A stretch of DNA of 64,000 bases from Anaerostipes rhamnosivorans. Its GTDB lineage: Bacteria > Bacillota > Clostridia > Lachnospirales > Lachnospiraceae. The notes under the pieces were generated by a model. That model made no database searches. It was not told the origin of the DNA and saw only the letters and a program-made list of their open reading frames with translations. Both the position numbers and the translations under genes were made by a program. Shown one piece after another: positions 9,230 to 24,200 of the stretch. The DNA lies in NCBI RefSeq assembly GCF_005280655.1, contig NZ_CP040058.1, forward strand, positions 3,465,001-3,529,000, given 5' to 3'. Every line of letters starts with the position of its first letter. The stretch's first letter is position 1.

Positions 9230-12200
9230 TTATACCTCTTCGTCCTTTCTTTTCTTTCTGTACACAACGACCGCTGTCACAGCTGATGCCGCAATGAGAA
9301 TAAAGAAAATATAAAGTTTTCTGCTGTCACCGGTCCTAAGAACACGGCGTACCCGGATTGGGCGTTTCGGTCTCTTTTGGGCTTTTGGAGTCTGATCCTT
9401 TGTTTTGTTGTAGTAAGGTTCTTCTTCCTTTTCATAATAGAACCCAAAGTCAATGCTCTCGTCGTCTCTGACCGTATTCAGGTCAACAGCCTCAAACATC
9501 CTGTCTGCATCCTCTTCAAGCCCCAGCTTCTCAGCTTCCTCTGCGTTCAGTTTCAGCATCCTTGTGCTCACAAAATCAAATTCTTTCGCTCCCACAAGAC
9601 CTGTGATCGTCTCCTGTCCGGACGGCTGTCCGTTTTCATCTACATACCACCCGTCACTGTCCAGTTCCGTATCCTTCCCTGCATTCCTTTTGGTGAGGAA
9701 TGCTTCGTTCGGCGTCTCAGCTTCAACTTTATAACGATAAGGCTTCAGATAGTCTTTTGAGCCTGGATTCAGGTCTGTCACCGGAACAGTAAACTTATAA
9801 TGTCCGTTTTTGTCTGTCTTGATGCTGCTCGTACCCCGCAGGTCCTTCACTGTCTGCCATGTATCACCCTCTGCGTCATAGCGGTAAAGGTTCATCTTGA
9901 CATTCTTGATGCCCCTCTCGCCTTCATCCTGAATACCATTCTGGTTTTCATCATTCCATACGGTGTCTCCCAGATTCACACGATTTTCGTATTTAATGAT
10001 ACCGCAGTCCACGGTCTTTTCGTCCCGGGCAGTGATATAATCATAACCGTTGCCGTAAGCATCTTCTCTTTCCAGCGGGTTTACCAGCAGGAAGCTGTTG
10101 GATATAGCATGGAGACGGTCTTCCTCGTCAAACAGACCGAAGTCGCTGTCGATCTCCTTGTTCTTTCCGTTTCCTGCCTTCAGGAGTGTCAAATCCTCAT
10201 CATTATTTTTCTTTGTCCGTATCCGGTATTTTTCCGGAGCATCCAATTCCTTATTGTAGATATCCAGATTCTTAAACCGGAAGACACCTTTGCTGTCTGT
10301 CTTAGCAGATGCCACCGTTTCGTAGGTGTCGTCCTCCAGCATGACTGGTTCCTGATAGCTGCTGGTGCCTGCCTGGATACTTCCATCCCTTCCTTTCTTT
10401 CTGCTCTTTCCTGCATCCGGATCCTGGCTCTCGTCATTTCCTGTCGTTCCTCCGTCCGGTGCGGGTTCTTCTTCCTTAGGTTCCACTTTGTGCTCCAGCC
10501 ATACGGTGCGCCCTGCTACAGGTTTATGGTGGGCGGCTTGCAGTCCGTCTTTATCCTCTGTGTCGTTCCAGATCAGCCCTTCAATCTCTCCTTTGTCATA
10601 AGGAAGAAGACCAATATCATAGTCCCGGTCAAAAACAGCGTTCAGTGTATCATAGTACTTTTGGTTGTAGGAAATCACGGAGTTTTTGTTGGCGTCTGTG
10701 ATGTCTGATTTCTTAATCTCCTCCGCCAGGATAATATAAGGCACCTTCTGCTCCTTGACATATCCGTCAGAATACAAATTACTGTCCTTGGTTTTATCTT
10801 TTCCCTGGGCCGCTTTCGTATAAATATACTGCTCTTTCATTTCAGGAACAACCAGCCGGTACCCCATGAGACAATCCACATCCGGTCCGCTGTCTGCTGG
10901 AACCGCCGTGGAAACCGGAAGGTTAGAGAAATAATAAGTACCCTCCTCTGTAGATTCGGTCTCTCTATCATATTTCTCAATTCTCACCCATTTTTTAAGC
11001 GCAGGGTCATAATAACTTGCCTCCAATTTAATCTTGATGCCCTCCAGCGGTTTTTCATTCTCATCCTGAATGCCGTTTCTGTTTGCATCGTCCCAGACAT
11101 AGTCTCCGATATATCCGGCTTTTGCAAGTACCAGTCCAAAGTTGATTCCTTCGGAAACTGCATACCGCTTGCCATCACTGTCGTAGACCGGATGTCCGGT
11201 AGTGGAGTCCCTTGGAATCTCTGCCTTGAAGTTCTCTGTCTTGGCAATGTTTTTGCTTCCGGAAGCTGTCATAGTTCCGTCGTTGTCATTTTTGTACTTC
11301 AGAGGATTCTTGGTGAGCCGTACCGGGGAAGTCTTCATCAGCTGGCCGTCCACAGTCAATTCGTCAATGGTAAAATAGTACTCTTTGTTCGGCCAAAGCA
11401 TATCAAACTGGTAAACCCCGTCTGCATTCGTCTGCGCTGTCAAATCTTTTCCATCCATTCCAACGGCAGTCTTTGTACTGCCCTTTTCATGGGCTGTCAC
11501 TTTCACCCCTTCCAGCAGTTTTTCACCGGGATCGATCTTTCCGTTAAAATCAGTATCTTCATGATTGGCTCCGTCATCATCGATCAGATCCTTCCAGACA
11601 ATTCCTTTATAGCGCACCGGTTTTGTCACACCGATATCCGCATCCACTGCCTGCTTATCATATGCCTTGACAGCCGCCTCAGAGGACAGGTCAATGGCTT
11701 TCACATCAAAGCTGTCTGTAGTATACGTCTCTGCTGTGAGACCGCCGTCTCCTTTATGCCCGGTGGTAACTTTTGTGTTTGTCTTTGTGATCGGAGTTGA
11801 AAGCTGATAATCATCATATTGGTTCGGCATGGTAAATCTGAGCTTGTATTTTCCTGGCTTCAGGTTTGCAATGATGTAATAACCCTGATTGCCCCAATAA
11901 TCGCTTCTGGTCACGGTTGAATACGGCTGTTTCTTTGTAGTCACAGGTCCGCCGTAAATATCATTCTTGACATCACCGGTGGATTCATCCATGACAAAGT
12001 CCTGGCCGTTTTTATTGATCACCGCATCTCCGTCCACATTACATGGGTTTCCACTCGCCGTGAGCAGTTCTACTTTTACTCCGTTTATTCCCGGATCATC
12101 TGCCTTTCCGTCTCCGTTCAGGTCCGTAGTCCACTTGCTCGGCAGCATTCTTCCGTTTTCTGCCTCTTTATACTGTGCTTCATCCTGCTTACCATTTCCG

Positions 12201-15200
12201 TTTAAGTCATTCCATACATAGTCTCCTACATATCCCCGCCCGGTCGGTGCCTGAAGGACTACACCGGATCTGGCGGAATCAACAGGGGCGTCTCTTTTTG
12301 CCCAGAACGCGAAGGTATTCCATCCCACATAAGGGTCAGAATCGTTTCCGTTTTTGGCAGGATCTGCATTCCCGCGCATAAACGGCAGGTTTAACGGCGC
12401 TTCCATATCATATTTCAGCACATAGCTGGTGGAAGGCCCGAAGTCAGCCGTCTGGTTCGTAAAACGCACCATAAACATCTTGACACCCTTGCAGATCTCT
12501 TCCATGTTGTCTGGATTTGCACTGAGCAGATCCTGCACGTTCACAAAGTGCTCGTTCAGCTTATCTTTGTCATCGGCAATGGCCTGATAGTATTCCTTCG
12601 TACTACGCTCGTTGACGTCCGGCATATTCTTCATGTCATACAGGGAATAGCTTCCATCCCCATTCTTTTTCACTGGACCCACAAAGACTTCATATTTACT
12701 TTTATCTAGTTGGGCGGTTCCGCCCGTATCAGATTTCTCAATCCGAAAACTCTTTAAATCAATCCATCCGTTCCACTGGGATTCCCTTGTAAGGGATGTA
12801 TAAGTCCCATCTGCGTTTTTGCTTCCCGTGATAGCTTTATCACCGTCATACGGCAGCACATCAAAGAAAATCGGAACAGAATAGTTGGATGTTGTATCTG
12901 AATTGGTCAGGATATCTGAGAAGGTATATTTTCCTCCCTCCTGTACCGGCAGCGGTTTCGTATTGAGCATATAAGAATCGTCCACTTCCGTGACGACCTT
13001 CTTTCCTCTGGTCAGAGTGCTGAACGCCTCAAACGCAATATTGTTGCTTGAGATCGCCAGGTTTTTGTCCGTCGTGTTGCTGTCATTGTTTACATCGGAG
13101 ACATCGACCCTCAGGGATGCCTGCTCGTCATCATCCTCATCTGTAATGAAAAACCGGAAAGAACCATCCTTCGTTCCATATACCTTCGTGGTCATGTCTT
13201 CCTGCGGTACTCCGATATCCGGTTCCCGTATTTCGTAGATATAGTCGATCACGATTTTGTCTCCCGGTGCCAGGTCATTGTCAAACCTCCAGGTCACCAG
13301 GTTTCTGTCTCTGCTCGTATCCACTGCCTTCCGGTAAAATTCCGGTGTTCCCGCCTTTAACTTCAGATCCTGTGTATGCGGCGGCTGCGTCTCATCCTCT
13401 GCATTAACGATTCTCCAGGTCCAGTAAAACCTGTTCTTTGTCTCTGCATTTTTGGCAGAATAATCCGGGTTCAAAGGACAGTCTTTGTCACTTTCCACCT
13501 GCTCATACGGCACATAATCAAACTTCATCTCGTCGATATTGGCGATGAACGGAAGTCCCACCGCAAGCTCAGGCCTCGACATGTTGTCTTCCTTAGATTT
13601 TTCCGGATCGCCCGACGGCAGTTTCATCATGGTGTCACTGGCATTAATAAGCTGCACCGTCTGCTTCAGCTTAGAACTGTTCTTCAGGTTGATCGCGATG
13701 TTTTTATCCCACTCATAAGAGATATTCTTATCTGCGTCCACATGCTTTTTCAGATACTGAAGCCCCTGCTTCAAGTCCATGCTTGGGTTTTGTGAAGATA
13801 TCTCAACCCCTGCCCGGTCATCCTTCACCGTAAGGCCTGCATACTGGGTATCACTGTACTTGCCCCATCCGCTGGCAAAGAAGTTCGGGAACTTGCTGAT
13901 CTCCGTCTGCTCTTCCAAACCGATCTGTACCGCGATCTGCAAGGCATTTTTGTTAACGCTGTCGGTAAAGGTATCGGCGTGCATCTTGTCAGTTTTATAT
14001 CCATTGTCTGCAGCTTTCTTCTTCTCCACCACAGATACATCTTCCTTGTCCGCCGTACTGTCATCTGCGTCCACATCCAGCCGGAATCCCTGTGGCACCG
14101 GATAGTGTACCGGGTCATCAGAGGCAACGATCCATCTCATCTCGTCAATGGCGCCCTTCTCAGAATATTTCTTTAAGTTACCGGTCAGTTCAATGACTTT
14201 GTTTTCATTAATCTTTGCTCCGTCCGGATTCAGGCGGACCCATTTCATACTTTTATCGGTTTCGTCTGTCACATTAGAACTTCCGCTGTCGATATCCAGT
14301 ACGTCTACATACACTCTCAAATGCTCTTTCAGTTTGTCGATATCTACATTGCACTTGGTGTCCTGAGGAATTTCCCACTTTCCGGTCTGTACTCGTTTTA
14401 CGGAGACGCCGATCTTTGGATCTGACGCTTCCGCCGGCCCATCCCTCATTGTGTTCGGCGCCCGGTTCGGAATCTTATACTGAACAATAAATTGTGCCAG
14501 ATTTCCTTTATGCACTGTCGCCTCATCTACCAAAAGGGTAAAGACATCCTTTGTCTTATACAGCGCGTCAGAAGAACGGATGTCATGTGTGATGTCGTCC
14601 TTCTGGTAAATTCTTCTCGGATCCTTCGTATCGGTCCTCACTGAGATCTCTGGTTTCGTGATCCTGATACCAGCGGCTTTCGCCATGCTGTACCGCTCAT
14701 CATATACCCTGTCGTAATCGTAATCATTACCCTCACTGTCTTTTACCTGGTTTGTGTAGGCAACGGTCTCCACCGGACGTTCTTTAAAGTTTCCGCCAAC
14801 TATGAAATCTCGGTCCATATGGTGGAGATCCAGGTAGCTGGGCTCAGAATTATACTGCCAGTAATCCGGATCCTTGAGGATATCTTCCGGTTCCGGAAGC
14901 TCGGAGATCCTGGATCTGAGCACTAAGGAGAAGTCTTTTCCTGTCCTCAGCGCGCCTGCCGGAAGTTTTCCTTTGTGTATGTTCTCTGAAGTCACATCCG
15001 CTTCCTGTCCGGGAGTGATATTGGCCAGCACTTCCTGATGGTCATAATCTCCGTTTTGGTCCTTAACCTTCTTAACTTCCAACTGAACCTTCCAGCCATG
15101 GTTTTTGGCCGGATCACTGCTTTCAATGTCTGACTGGCTTAAGGTCTGCTTATTGCCGTTCTGGTCCGTATATTCAATATAATAACTCTCAATCTTGCTG

Positions 15201-18200
15201 TCATCGTCATAAATCAATGCCTTCGGCAGTGTATGGTTGATAGTAAAGACAGAATGAGTCACATCTCCTGTAGTCGCATAATCTTTCAGTGTCTGACCGC
15301 TGTCTCTATATGCCGGATGGTTTTCTGTCTTTAAACGGTACCACAGATTATCCCCGTAAGCTAACTGCAAAGGTGCCAGCTTGTTGGAATTCCCCGTATT
15401 ATTATCCGGCTCGGCAGTGTAGGAACTTCCCGTCCTGCTGCCGGATACCCCTGCCGTCAGGCTGAGTCTCGGATTTTTAGAATACAGCTTTGCGGTATTC
15501 ATGACTCCGTGATCCTGGAGAACGGAACCGTCAGCTTCGTCCCCATATTCCTTTTTGCCGTCGTAATTCAAGTCTGTATACTTACCGTCCCCGTTTCCTG
15601 TCTGCCAGAAGAACAGGGAATCTGCCAGTCCCGTATCCTGAAGGTTGATCTTATCCCCCTCAAAATAAGACGTCATACGGCCGATAGCTCTCTGGCCCAT
15701 CGCCTTATTGTCATAATAGGTCTTTCCGGTACGGTATGTGCTGGCCGCATAATCAGGGCTGACCGCATCCAATCTCGGATCCTGGTTATAATAACCCTGA
15801 TTGGTGTCAACACCCACAGCATAGCCGCTGTTTTCCCCGCCGATCTGTTCATCCGTCAGATAACGGAAAAGGTTGTGCTGGCTGCCCATATAGACCCTGG
15901 TGCTGTCCCAGTCCTTCGTCTTATCCGCTCCATTCGGCCAGTTGCCCGCATAGTCAGCGGCAACCACGTTGATCTTTATATTCCTTGACCGACCTGAAAG
16001 GAGTCTCACATCTTCCGTAGATGTGCCCGCCTTCGGTACAAACTTGATTACATACCGTTTTGCCTCCGTTCCATCATCGTCCACATCCATATACCTGATC
16101 TCCGTGTCAAATTTGGATTTCAAGTCTGCCGGCAGGTCCGGATCTGTGTCGGCGGCCAGCCTGCCCCCGGAGGACCAGACCTTCTGCTCCATCTCCCAGT
16201 CAAGGTTCTGGGCAGCCGTGCCGTCCTGTCTGACATGGATTACATTGCCGTCCTCATCCAACGGCTGGACCCCATACGGAAGAACAACCGTCACTGTCGG
16301 TTTAAACAAGGTTCCCCTTGCCCCGCCGTTAGTCGTATAGTTGTAATTTCTTTTGCTGTCTGCGCCGCTTCCGCTTCCGTGGTTATAATCCGCCAGTATA
16401 TATTCATTCTCCAGGCGGATATTCAGCTGTTTGACCTCTGTCTCTGCCTGAGTATACCACTGGTCTGCCGTCAATATATCATTTGAATCCCTCTTGCCGT
16501 ACTCGGCCCAGAAACGCACCACAGGTTTCCTTTGTTTTGCCCGGGTACCGGTTACCGCATACTTGGTGTTGTCAGCACTTCCATCATTTGACCCGATTGA
16601 GAATCCCACGTCTTTTCTCTCCACTGCCTGGGAATATGTATTTCTACCCTTTAAATACAGCGGCCATGGGGACAACAGATTATAGTAAGCGTCTGTATTG
16701 CAGGTGCTGCAGTACCACACCCCGCTTTCCGGGTCATTGCACTGGATCGTACCGCTCTTATTTGCTTCAGACATATCCATGCTGTCATTCTTATCGTAAA
16801 TCTGATGGTACATGGTGTTTGGAACGTCACTGTCCTTAGAGTCCAGGTCCACAGGCCGTACATAAAGCCTGTCGTACCACATCTCATTTAAGTTTTCATT
16901 TGTTACCTCAGACTTAAATTCTACAGACATTAGGTAATGCTGCTGCTTAGAAGCGTCCAGGGTTCCTCTATTCCAGAACCTGGTAAGCTTTTCAGGGACT
17001 GTAATCCGGATCACCCAGGACTTTGCGTTGGCATCTGCTGAGTTGTAGGTTTTTGCAGAGTATGAATCGTTGTGGACAGGATCTGCCCATTCTTTTGGAG
17101 CCAGTGCCCCGATATCCGTGTCTCCCGGCTGCTGGAGAATCTTAATGTTCTCCTCAGGCACTGTAACTTTCGTGCCGTCTTTCATCCGCGCATCAACCTC
17201 AAGTCTGCCGTCCTTGAGCACTGGTTTTGTACCTCTCGGCATCACATAGGTAAACTCTGCACCGTCTGTATCCCAGTCTCCATAATTAAATGCGTACAGT
17301 TTTGTTGTATACTTTTCTTCGGCTTCCAATGCCGCAGTCTGCTGGTCGTAGCTGGGGACATTGTGATAATGTCCGCCTCCCCCGGAGTAATTGATGTCTG
17401 CCTGATCATAGTAGGTATTATCTGTCTGTATATCACTGCTTCCGGTGATCCATGCTTTCTGCAGATGCAGTGCATGTTCTGCCCAGATCGTATTGTGGTA
17501 CCCATCGTCCATGACGTTTTTCCACTTATCCATATTTGCGGAACCTGTTCCGGAAACAATTCTTCCCGTCGTCAAGTACCTGTAGTAGGCACTCTCAGTT
17601 CCTCCCCCTCCGGTACTATTCCGGTAGGAGATGGAGGCCGCCTCTTTGGAAGGATCCGTCACAGACATACTGGTATAACACATCTGCCTGGATGATGAAT
17701 TGATGTCGTAGTCAAAAAATCTGCCGCCGTCACCAGTAATCTGTCCCGGAATATAGGCATAGGAATCATTCAGGAATTCTCCCGCATCAATGCCCTTACC
17801 CGGTGTTCCGCTGACTCCGAAGTCATGAATCAGATTATCCATGTCCATAGTCTTTGATTTTGTGGCGTCCGCATTCGGCGTAGGACCGTCAGCGTACTCT
17901 CCGTAGCGTGGAAGATAAGCATTTTCTTTTGTGTCACTCCAGGTTGCCATAGGCAGTCCGTCTTTTCTTGCTTTTGTCTTATAGACAATCTCGATCCGCT
18001 CACCTCTGGAAAGTTCCTGGGATCCAAAGTCATACTTATAAACTTTAAAGTGAATCTTTTTCGCTGGATTGGTGGCAGTATCCGTCGGTTTTCTGTCTGT
18101 TGCAGACGTCACCTTCTGGAATTCCTGGCTTCCTCCGATATCCAGATCCTCCATGTCAGAAACCGTGACTGCTGGTTTTTGATAGTCAGAGTCCTGCTTT

Positions 18201-21200
18201 AGACTGCCGTCTTTATTATACCAAAGAACTGTGACATCGGCCGGATCCGGGGCATCTACATATTCCGGTATCTTGTCATAGAGTACCGGATGTTCCAGGG
18301 CTCCCCGCCTTGAACTGTCTTCTGTCCACTTGTTCCACGCCGTAAGTTTATACCAAAAGGTTTCATTCGGACGGTATGCCGCTTTATTCTTGCTGTTATT
18401 CTCGGCATAGACCGCCTTGGCATCGCCCTCTTTGTCAAATGCCTGAACATCGGCGAGCATGTTTGGAAGCAGACGATATACAGTAAATGTATGGTCTGTG
18501 CCTGCCAGCAGATGTGCCTCCATCTTATCGTCATCAGACACTTTATAATGCTCATGTCCATAATCAATATCCAGGATACCGCTCATAGTGCTGTTATTTT
18601 TGTTGATTGCGGATGTCCCGTTTTCATCTATATAGTTGGCTGTACCGTGAAGCACCACATTTGGCATTCTATATACATTGCTGCCTTCTGCCGCTGGGAT
18701 ATCCTCATAGACCCAGCGGATCTGTTTTACTTTTTTCATATTGCCGGCATCCGTCTTAAAGGCATCGTCCATGGCTTTCCAGTCTGTGTCCCCGTCGGAT
18801 TTAAAGTAAAAAACAGCGTCATGCTGGACTCCGTTTACCGTATATTTGGCTTCCGGCCAATCTTTCAGATAAAAGTTCTGTTCATCTTTCACCGTCCGGT
18901 TTGAAAGGTCTATGCTGATTCCAGTCTCTTTCAGTTCATGCATGGTCGCATTCTTTATATCTGACACTGTCAGATCAACATCCATCTGATCATTGACCCA
19001 AGTCGTACCGCCTTCCGTGGAGGAAGGATTTGAGTATTTTATAGTAGGAGACCCGGCGTCCATAAAGGACACACTGCTGACAAGCTCGCCTGCAGGAACT
19101 GTAACGCCATTAAAAGACAGATCCACAGCGGAGCTGTTTTCCGCACAGTGTTTTTTCATCACCGCACTTCCGAATGCGTCACTGCACCAGGAAGAATAAG
19201 ATGTGGCTGAGTTTGTATCTCTGTTAACAAAATAGTAAGGATAATAATGGTTTCTCTGGCCTCCCCCTGCATATACACTCGTCTGGACACTCTTGCCCTC
19301 AAACGCTCCAGAGAATTCATCTTTAGCCTCCAGCACCACGGTCACTGTATAGTCTTTGCCCAGCTTCAGGTACTGGTCACCATGTTCCGTGTCCGTTTGG
19401 ATCACAAGACTCCGGTATGTGTTTTTAGAGTCCGGTGCCTCAAGAGTTCCGTTTGCTGCTGGGGTTCTAGCGGACACAGAACTGCTGCTCTCAAGAAGCT
19501 CTCCCTTCAGATCCCCGATCCCGGAGGATGTATTTTTTGTATATTTCCATCCCACGATCTTCATGCCCACCGGTGCAGTTACCCGGACAGACGGATTCTT
19601 AAACGGAGTATTACTTTCACTGCCGTCGGTTTCCTTGTCAGATTTATTGGATACCTTCACTTGATATTCGATTCTGTCCCCGGGGATGATATGATCCTGG
19701 TCTACCTTTTGTTTTGTCCCGTTCTTTTCATCATATGCCGGTGACTTTGTGGCATCGTCCTCCCGTTTTTGTGTCAAATCCACATGGGATACTCTGTTAT
19801 ACACTGTCTCGGTTGCTGTCGGAGCTGCAGTTACGGTGCTCAGCTGATAGCCGAATGTTGAAGACTCTGCTTCAAATCCAGTGATCTTATTCTGAATGCC
19901 GCTTGTATAGAAATAGTCATGGGTGCCGCTTCCGCCCACTGTCGGTATAGAATTCTCATTCCACACATCATTGGCAATGTCGTCTTTGGTCCGGTCAGCG
20001 AAGATACCGTCAAACGCAAGATCATCCAGGGCCTGTTTCGGCCTCAGGAAGTTATCATAGTGTTCCGCATTCGTCTCTTTCGCTTCAATCTTAATTGTAA
20101 AACTCTGGATATAACATTTTGTAAATTCTGTACCACTTATAGTATAGGTGGATGTTTTTAAGGCATCATCCCCCACAAACAGCTTGGAGACATCTAAAAC
20201 GTAATAGTCAGTTCCGTTAATGGTCTTCTGGCTGAACTTGTCTTTTACATCCACCCCTTTATCAGTACCGGAATGGGTTCCGTCATTGATCTTGAACTGA
20301 GTCACATGCCACTTGTCAGAGTCAAAGACAGATTTCGGGATCTTGACCGTCTGAAGCCGGAATCGGGTGTCCAGATTCTGGTCGAATGTAAATCCGCTGA
20401 TATCTGCGTCCCTTGACTCAGAGTTTGCGGGATCATTTCCTCCATCGTCTGTACCGGCGTTTTCCAGATGTATGGTGAACGCTGACGCCTCCGGTTTCAT
20501 CTCAGGCTGACCATCCGTATTTTTAGAGGCCTGATAATCCCATCCTTTTGTCTGGTCTGCAGTCAGTTTATATCCCGGCTTTAACGGTATTCTTCTGGCC
20601 AGCAGGGTTCCTGTCTCTGTCACTCCGTTGACAATTGTACCGGAGGGATCGTAATTCTTAAAGGTATTCGTGTTTACCGTATTGACTCCCGCATTGTTGC
20701 CGTCACCTTTCAGCGCGAGGATCTGCCCGTAGATATTGATCAGCGGTTCGTTCTTGTCATCAAAGATTGTTTCCTTTTTAACCCCGTCGATCTCTGTCTT
20801 AGTAAAGTCACCGTCTCCTGCGATGTCTTTCACCTGCAGCCTGACTTTTGACAGATACTGCCCTGTCTTCAGGACAATATCCACTCCGTCCACAGCCTGG
20901 CTTACATTGTCTTCCCCTTCATAGAATACTCTGATCTCTTTGTGATCCGCTTTATCTGAGTTCTTAAAATCACTGGCATTCCTTTTGATAACAGTTCCGT
21001 CAGAAAGCGTCAGAAGGATCTCTCCGTCAACCCGGTCCAAAAGCTTTGTCTTCATCTGCACAGAAGTGCTCTTAAAGCCTTTGAACTCTCCATTACTGTC
21101 CTTAGTGACCGGCGGCAGAGAATCTTCCAGCACCGCATTATCAATGTACGGGATATAGCCATTCCAGTTTGCTCCGTAATATCCTGCTTTATACCTGTAA

Positions 21201-24200
21201 AAGGACATACTGTAGCATCCAGTAGCTCCATAAGGATAGGACTCCTTCTTGTCTGTCTCCGGATGGAGATTGACACCCTTCAGTGAATACATCTTTGCGT
21301 CGTCATAGACCACGATAGGCACTGAAGATTTCATGTGTCTTGCCGTATATTCATAGGTACCGCTGTGATATCCGTTGATGTTATAGGTGTAATAATAGTT
21401 TTTAAAAGACCAGTCGGACCGATAACCGTTGTTTTTGGTAGTGTCAGTATCTTCCGTCCTGACCGCAGTCGTGGTGCCATCGGGTCTTTTTGCGCCGCCG
21501 ATGGACATCTGTGTATCCGCCGTTGCATTATAGCTGCCCAGCTTATAATACCTTCCCACAAATTCAAAGGTATTCTGGGTATTTACATTGTCCTGGTTAT
21601 ACCAGGTTCCGTAATCCGGTGATTTGGCAGTTTTCGTACCATTCTTTTCTTCGAACTCTTCCTGATTGATGGAAAATGAAATCTCTGCTTTTTTTACCGC
21701 AGTATTTCCATTTGCCGTCATTTTCGGATCCCGATAGTAATTTCCCTCTTTGTCAGATTGATAGTTGGGCTGTCCGTCCAACAGATTAATCCTCCAGTAA
21801 CCATCACTTCCATTCCAGCTCTTGGCATTCTGATTTGCCTCCCAGACTGCCTTCGGGTCCTGGATCGTATACTCCGATCCGTCTGCCCGGGTGATCTTGA
21901 TCTCGTTGATATAGTCCTTCACCCTGGGATCCACCTTAAGGTAGTAGGTCTCAAATCCCTCAGCCGGCAGATTGACCGTCATCTTCAGATCTGCCGGAGT
22001 ATTGTAGGCATAGTTCTGAATGTTATATCTGGAGTATGTAGAATCGATGTTCTGCTCCTGCGTATTATGCCTTTCTGGAGGGCCGCTTTTCGTATCCTGC
22101 AGATACTGGCGGAAGTCCACTCCAATGCTTCCCAATGCCTTATATCCTATCTCAAAGCTGGAGTCATCGCTGTAATTCGAGGTAGAACGCTTATGCTCTG
22201 AAGGTTCGGCACCATTATTATATCTGGTGGTCTTGTTGTCCGGCGTTACAAAATAGGCATCTACCGCTGTGTCAAAATACATCGGACTGATAAGCAGTCT
22301 TGCCGCATCCTGATTGCTCAGGTCATAGGATTTCTCTGTTGTATAAAGCCTGCTTGTGATCACTGCTGCCGCCTGGTTAATTTTGCGCATCTGAATGTCC
22401 GATAACCCTGTCACCTCGATTGCCTGTGACGCAGCAGGTGCCTTCCCCCCCTTCATGGTTCCCCCAGACACCTTTATGTCTTTGAGGATACCCAGATCTG
22501 TGATATTTTCCTTGGGGAATGTCCAGCCTTTCTCTCCTTTCGCAAAAACATTGGAGGGCTGATCCTTTTGCTGAAATACCTTGGTATCTTTGTCGTAGAT
22601 AAACGTCCTGCTCCCTTTGGAGCCCGTAACCGTGATCTCTTTAACGTCAGCAGCTTCCAGAAGTTTTTCTTTCACCAGGATCGATTCTGCATAGAAACCT
22701 TTTCCTTCTTCCTGGGAAATCTGGTTTCCCGCATTCAGTTCCGTAAAATTGATGGCGGTATCAAATGCCGGAGCATCATTGGCAGCACTGTTTCCAAACC
22801 AAAAAGCGAAAGTCGCTTTTTTTTCATACGGGATAGCAAGACCCATGATGTTTCCGTCCACCATACTGCTGTTATTTTCTGAATTAACCTCCGCCTTATC
22901 ATAGTAAGGGTTCAGATGGACATTGACCTCCGGTTTCGGGTTATTCACCGTCATGGACATACTGGCTGTCTTGGCAGGGTTGTTCATGTTCAGCGGGTCC
23001 TTGCAGGACCATTCTCCACGGAAGGATGAGGTTCCGTAAAAATCCGCCGTGCCTCCCACCGTGATATCCAGTTTATCTGTGTTCTCCATTCCGTTAAACG
23101 GTTCAAATACGATCCGCACATACTTAAGCCCATTGGTCACAGAATTCTTCCACAGACTTTTCGGAATCGTGATAAACCCTGATGCAGGTGCAGGAATCTG
23201 CTCCTTTGACAGGACAAAATCAGGTTCCTTTGCTGAACCTGCATATGTGTTATTGGCAATATCATAGAACTCAATCTTTGAGATTGAACCAAACTTCTTT
23301 ATATCGGTGATGGTGATCTCATCCGCCAGAAATCCTACGGTTTTGCCGTCCACTAAATTGGCCGGGAGAGTCATGAGGAATTCCCCTGGATTCATCTCGG
23401 AATGAGACTTATTTCCGATATGGAAAACTGCCTTTGCTCCGTCTTCATTATACGGCACAGTGATAGAACCCAGCTTAGAGGCCTCTGTGCTGGTTGGTTC
23501 ATTGTAGACATTTCCTGTGATCTCAGGGTTCACACCTTCAATGGTGATGGTTCCGCTGCCAGTCTTTGTCACAGTGCTGGAAGAAGACCCCGGATAATTG
23601 GTTGAAACTGTTCCGTTGGCTGTCAGTGATCCGTAATCCTTCAGGGTTCCCATCACCTTCATATAGGTCTGGGCATCCAATTCTTTACCTCTCTCGATCT
23701 TCTTATTGCCTGCAAAGAAATCATATTCAATGCGGATGCTTTTCAGATTGTCCAGATCCCCTTTCCAAAAGGATCTGTCAAAAGTCACATTCCCGTCACT
23801 GTCCGCATACCCCTGAACCAGCGTTTTTAATGAGATTTTCTTCGTCTGGTTATTGATGTCTGTGAGGATCAGGGTGCCGGACGGGTATTTCTGGTCATCC
23901 TCACTGGCCCCAATGGAAGTGTTAATCATGGCATCCAAGAGTTCTTTTTTCAATAATACATGTTCCGTCACATATCCTCTGTCATTGGCCGCACCCGGAA
24001 CATTCATCTGGATATAACCCGGCGCGATAGGCCCTTTTGACTGAGTTCCAGCTCTCAAAATATAACCATCCATTCCCTGACGGTCATACTTTCCATAAAC
24101 GGTCTGGTTATATGGGGACCGGCTGCTTCCTCCCTCTGTGACCGTCGTCCCGCTCTCTCCATCCTTCTTTTCTGAATGGACCGCAGTCACTACCGTGTCA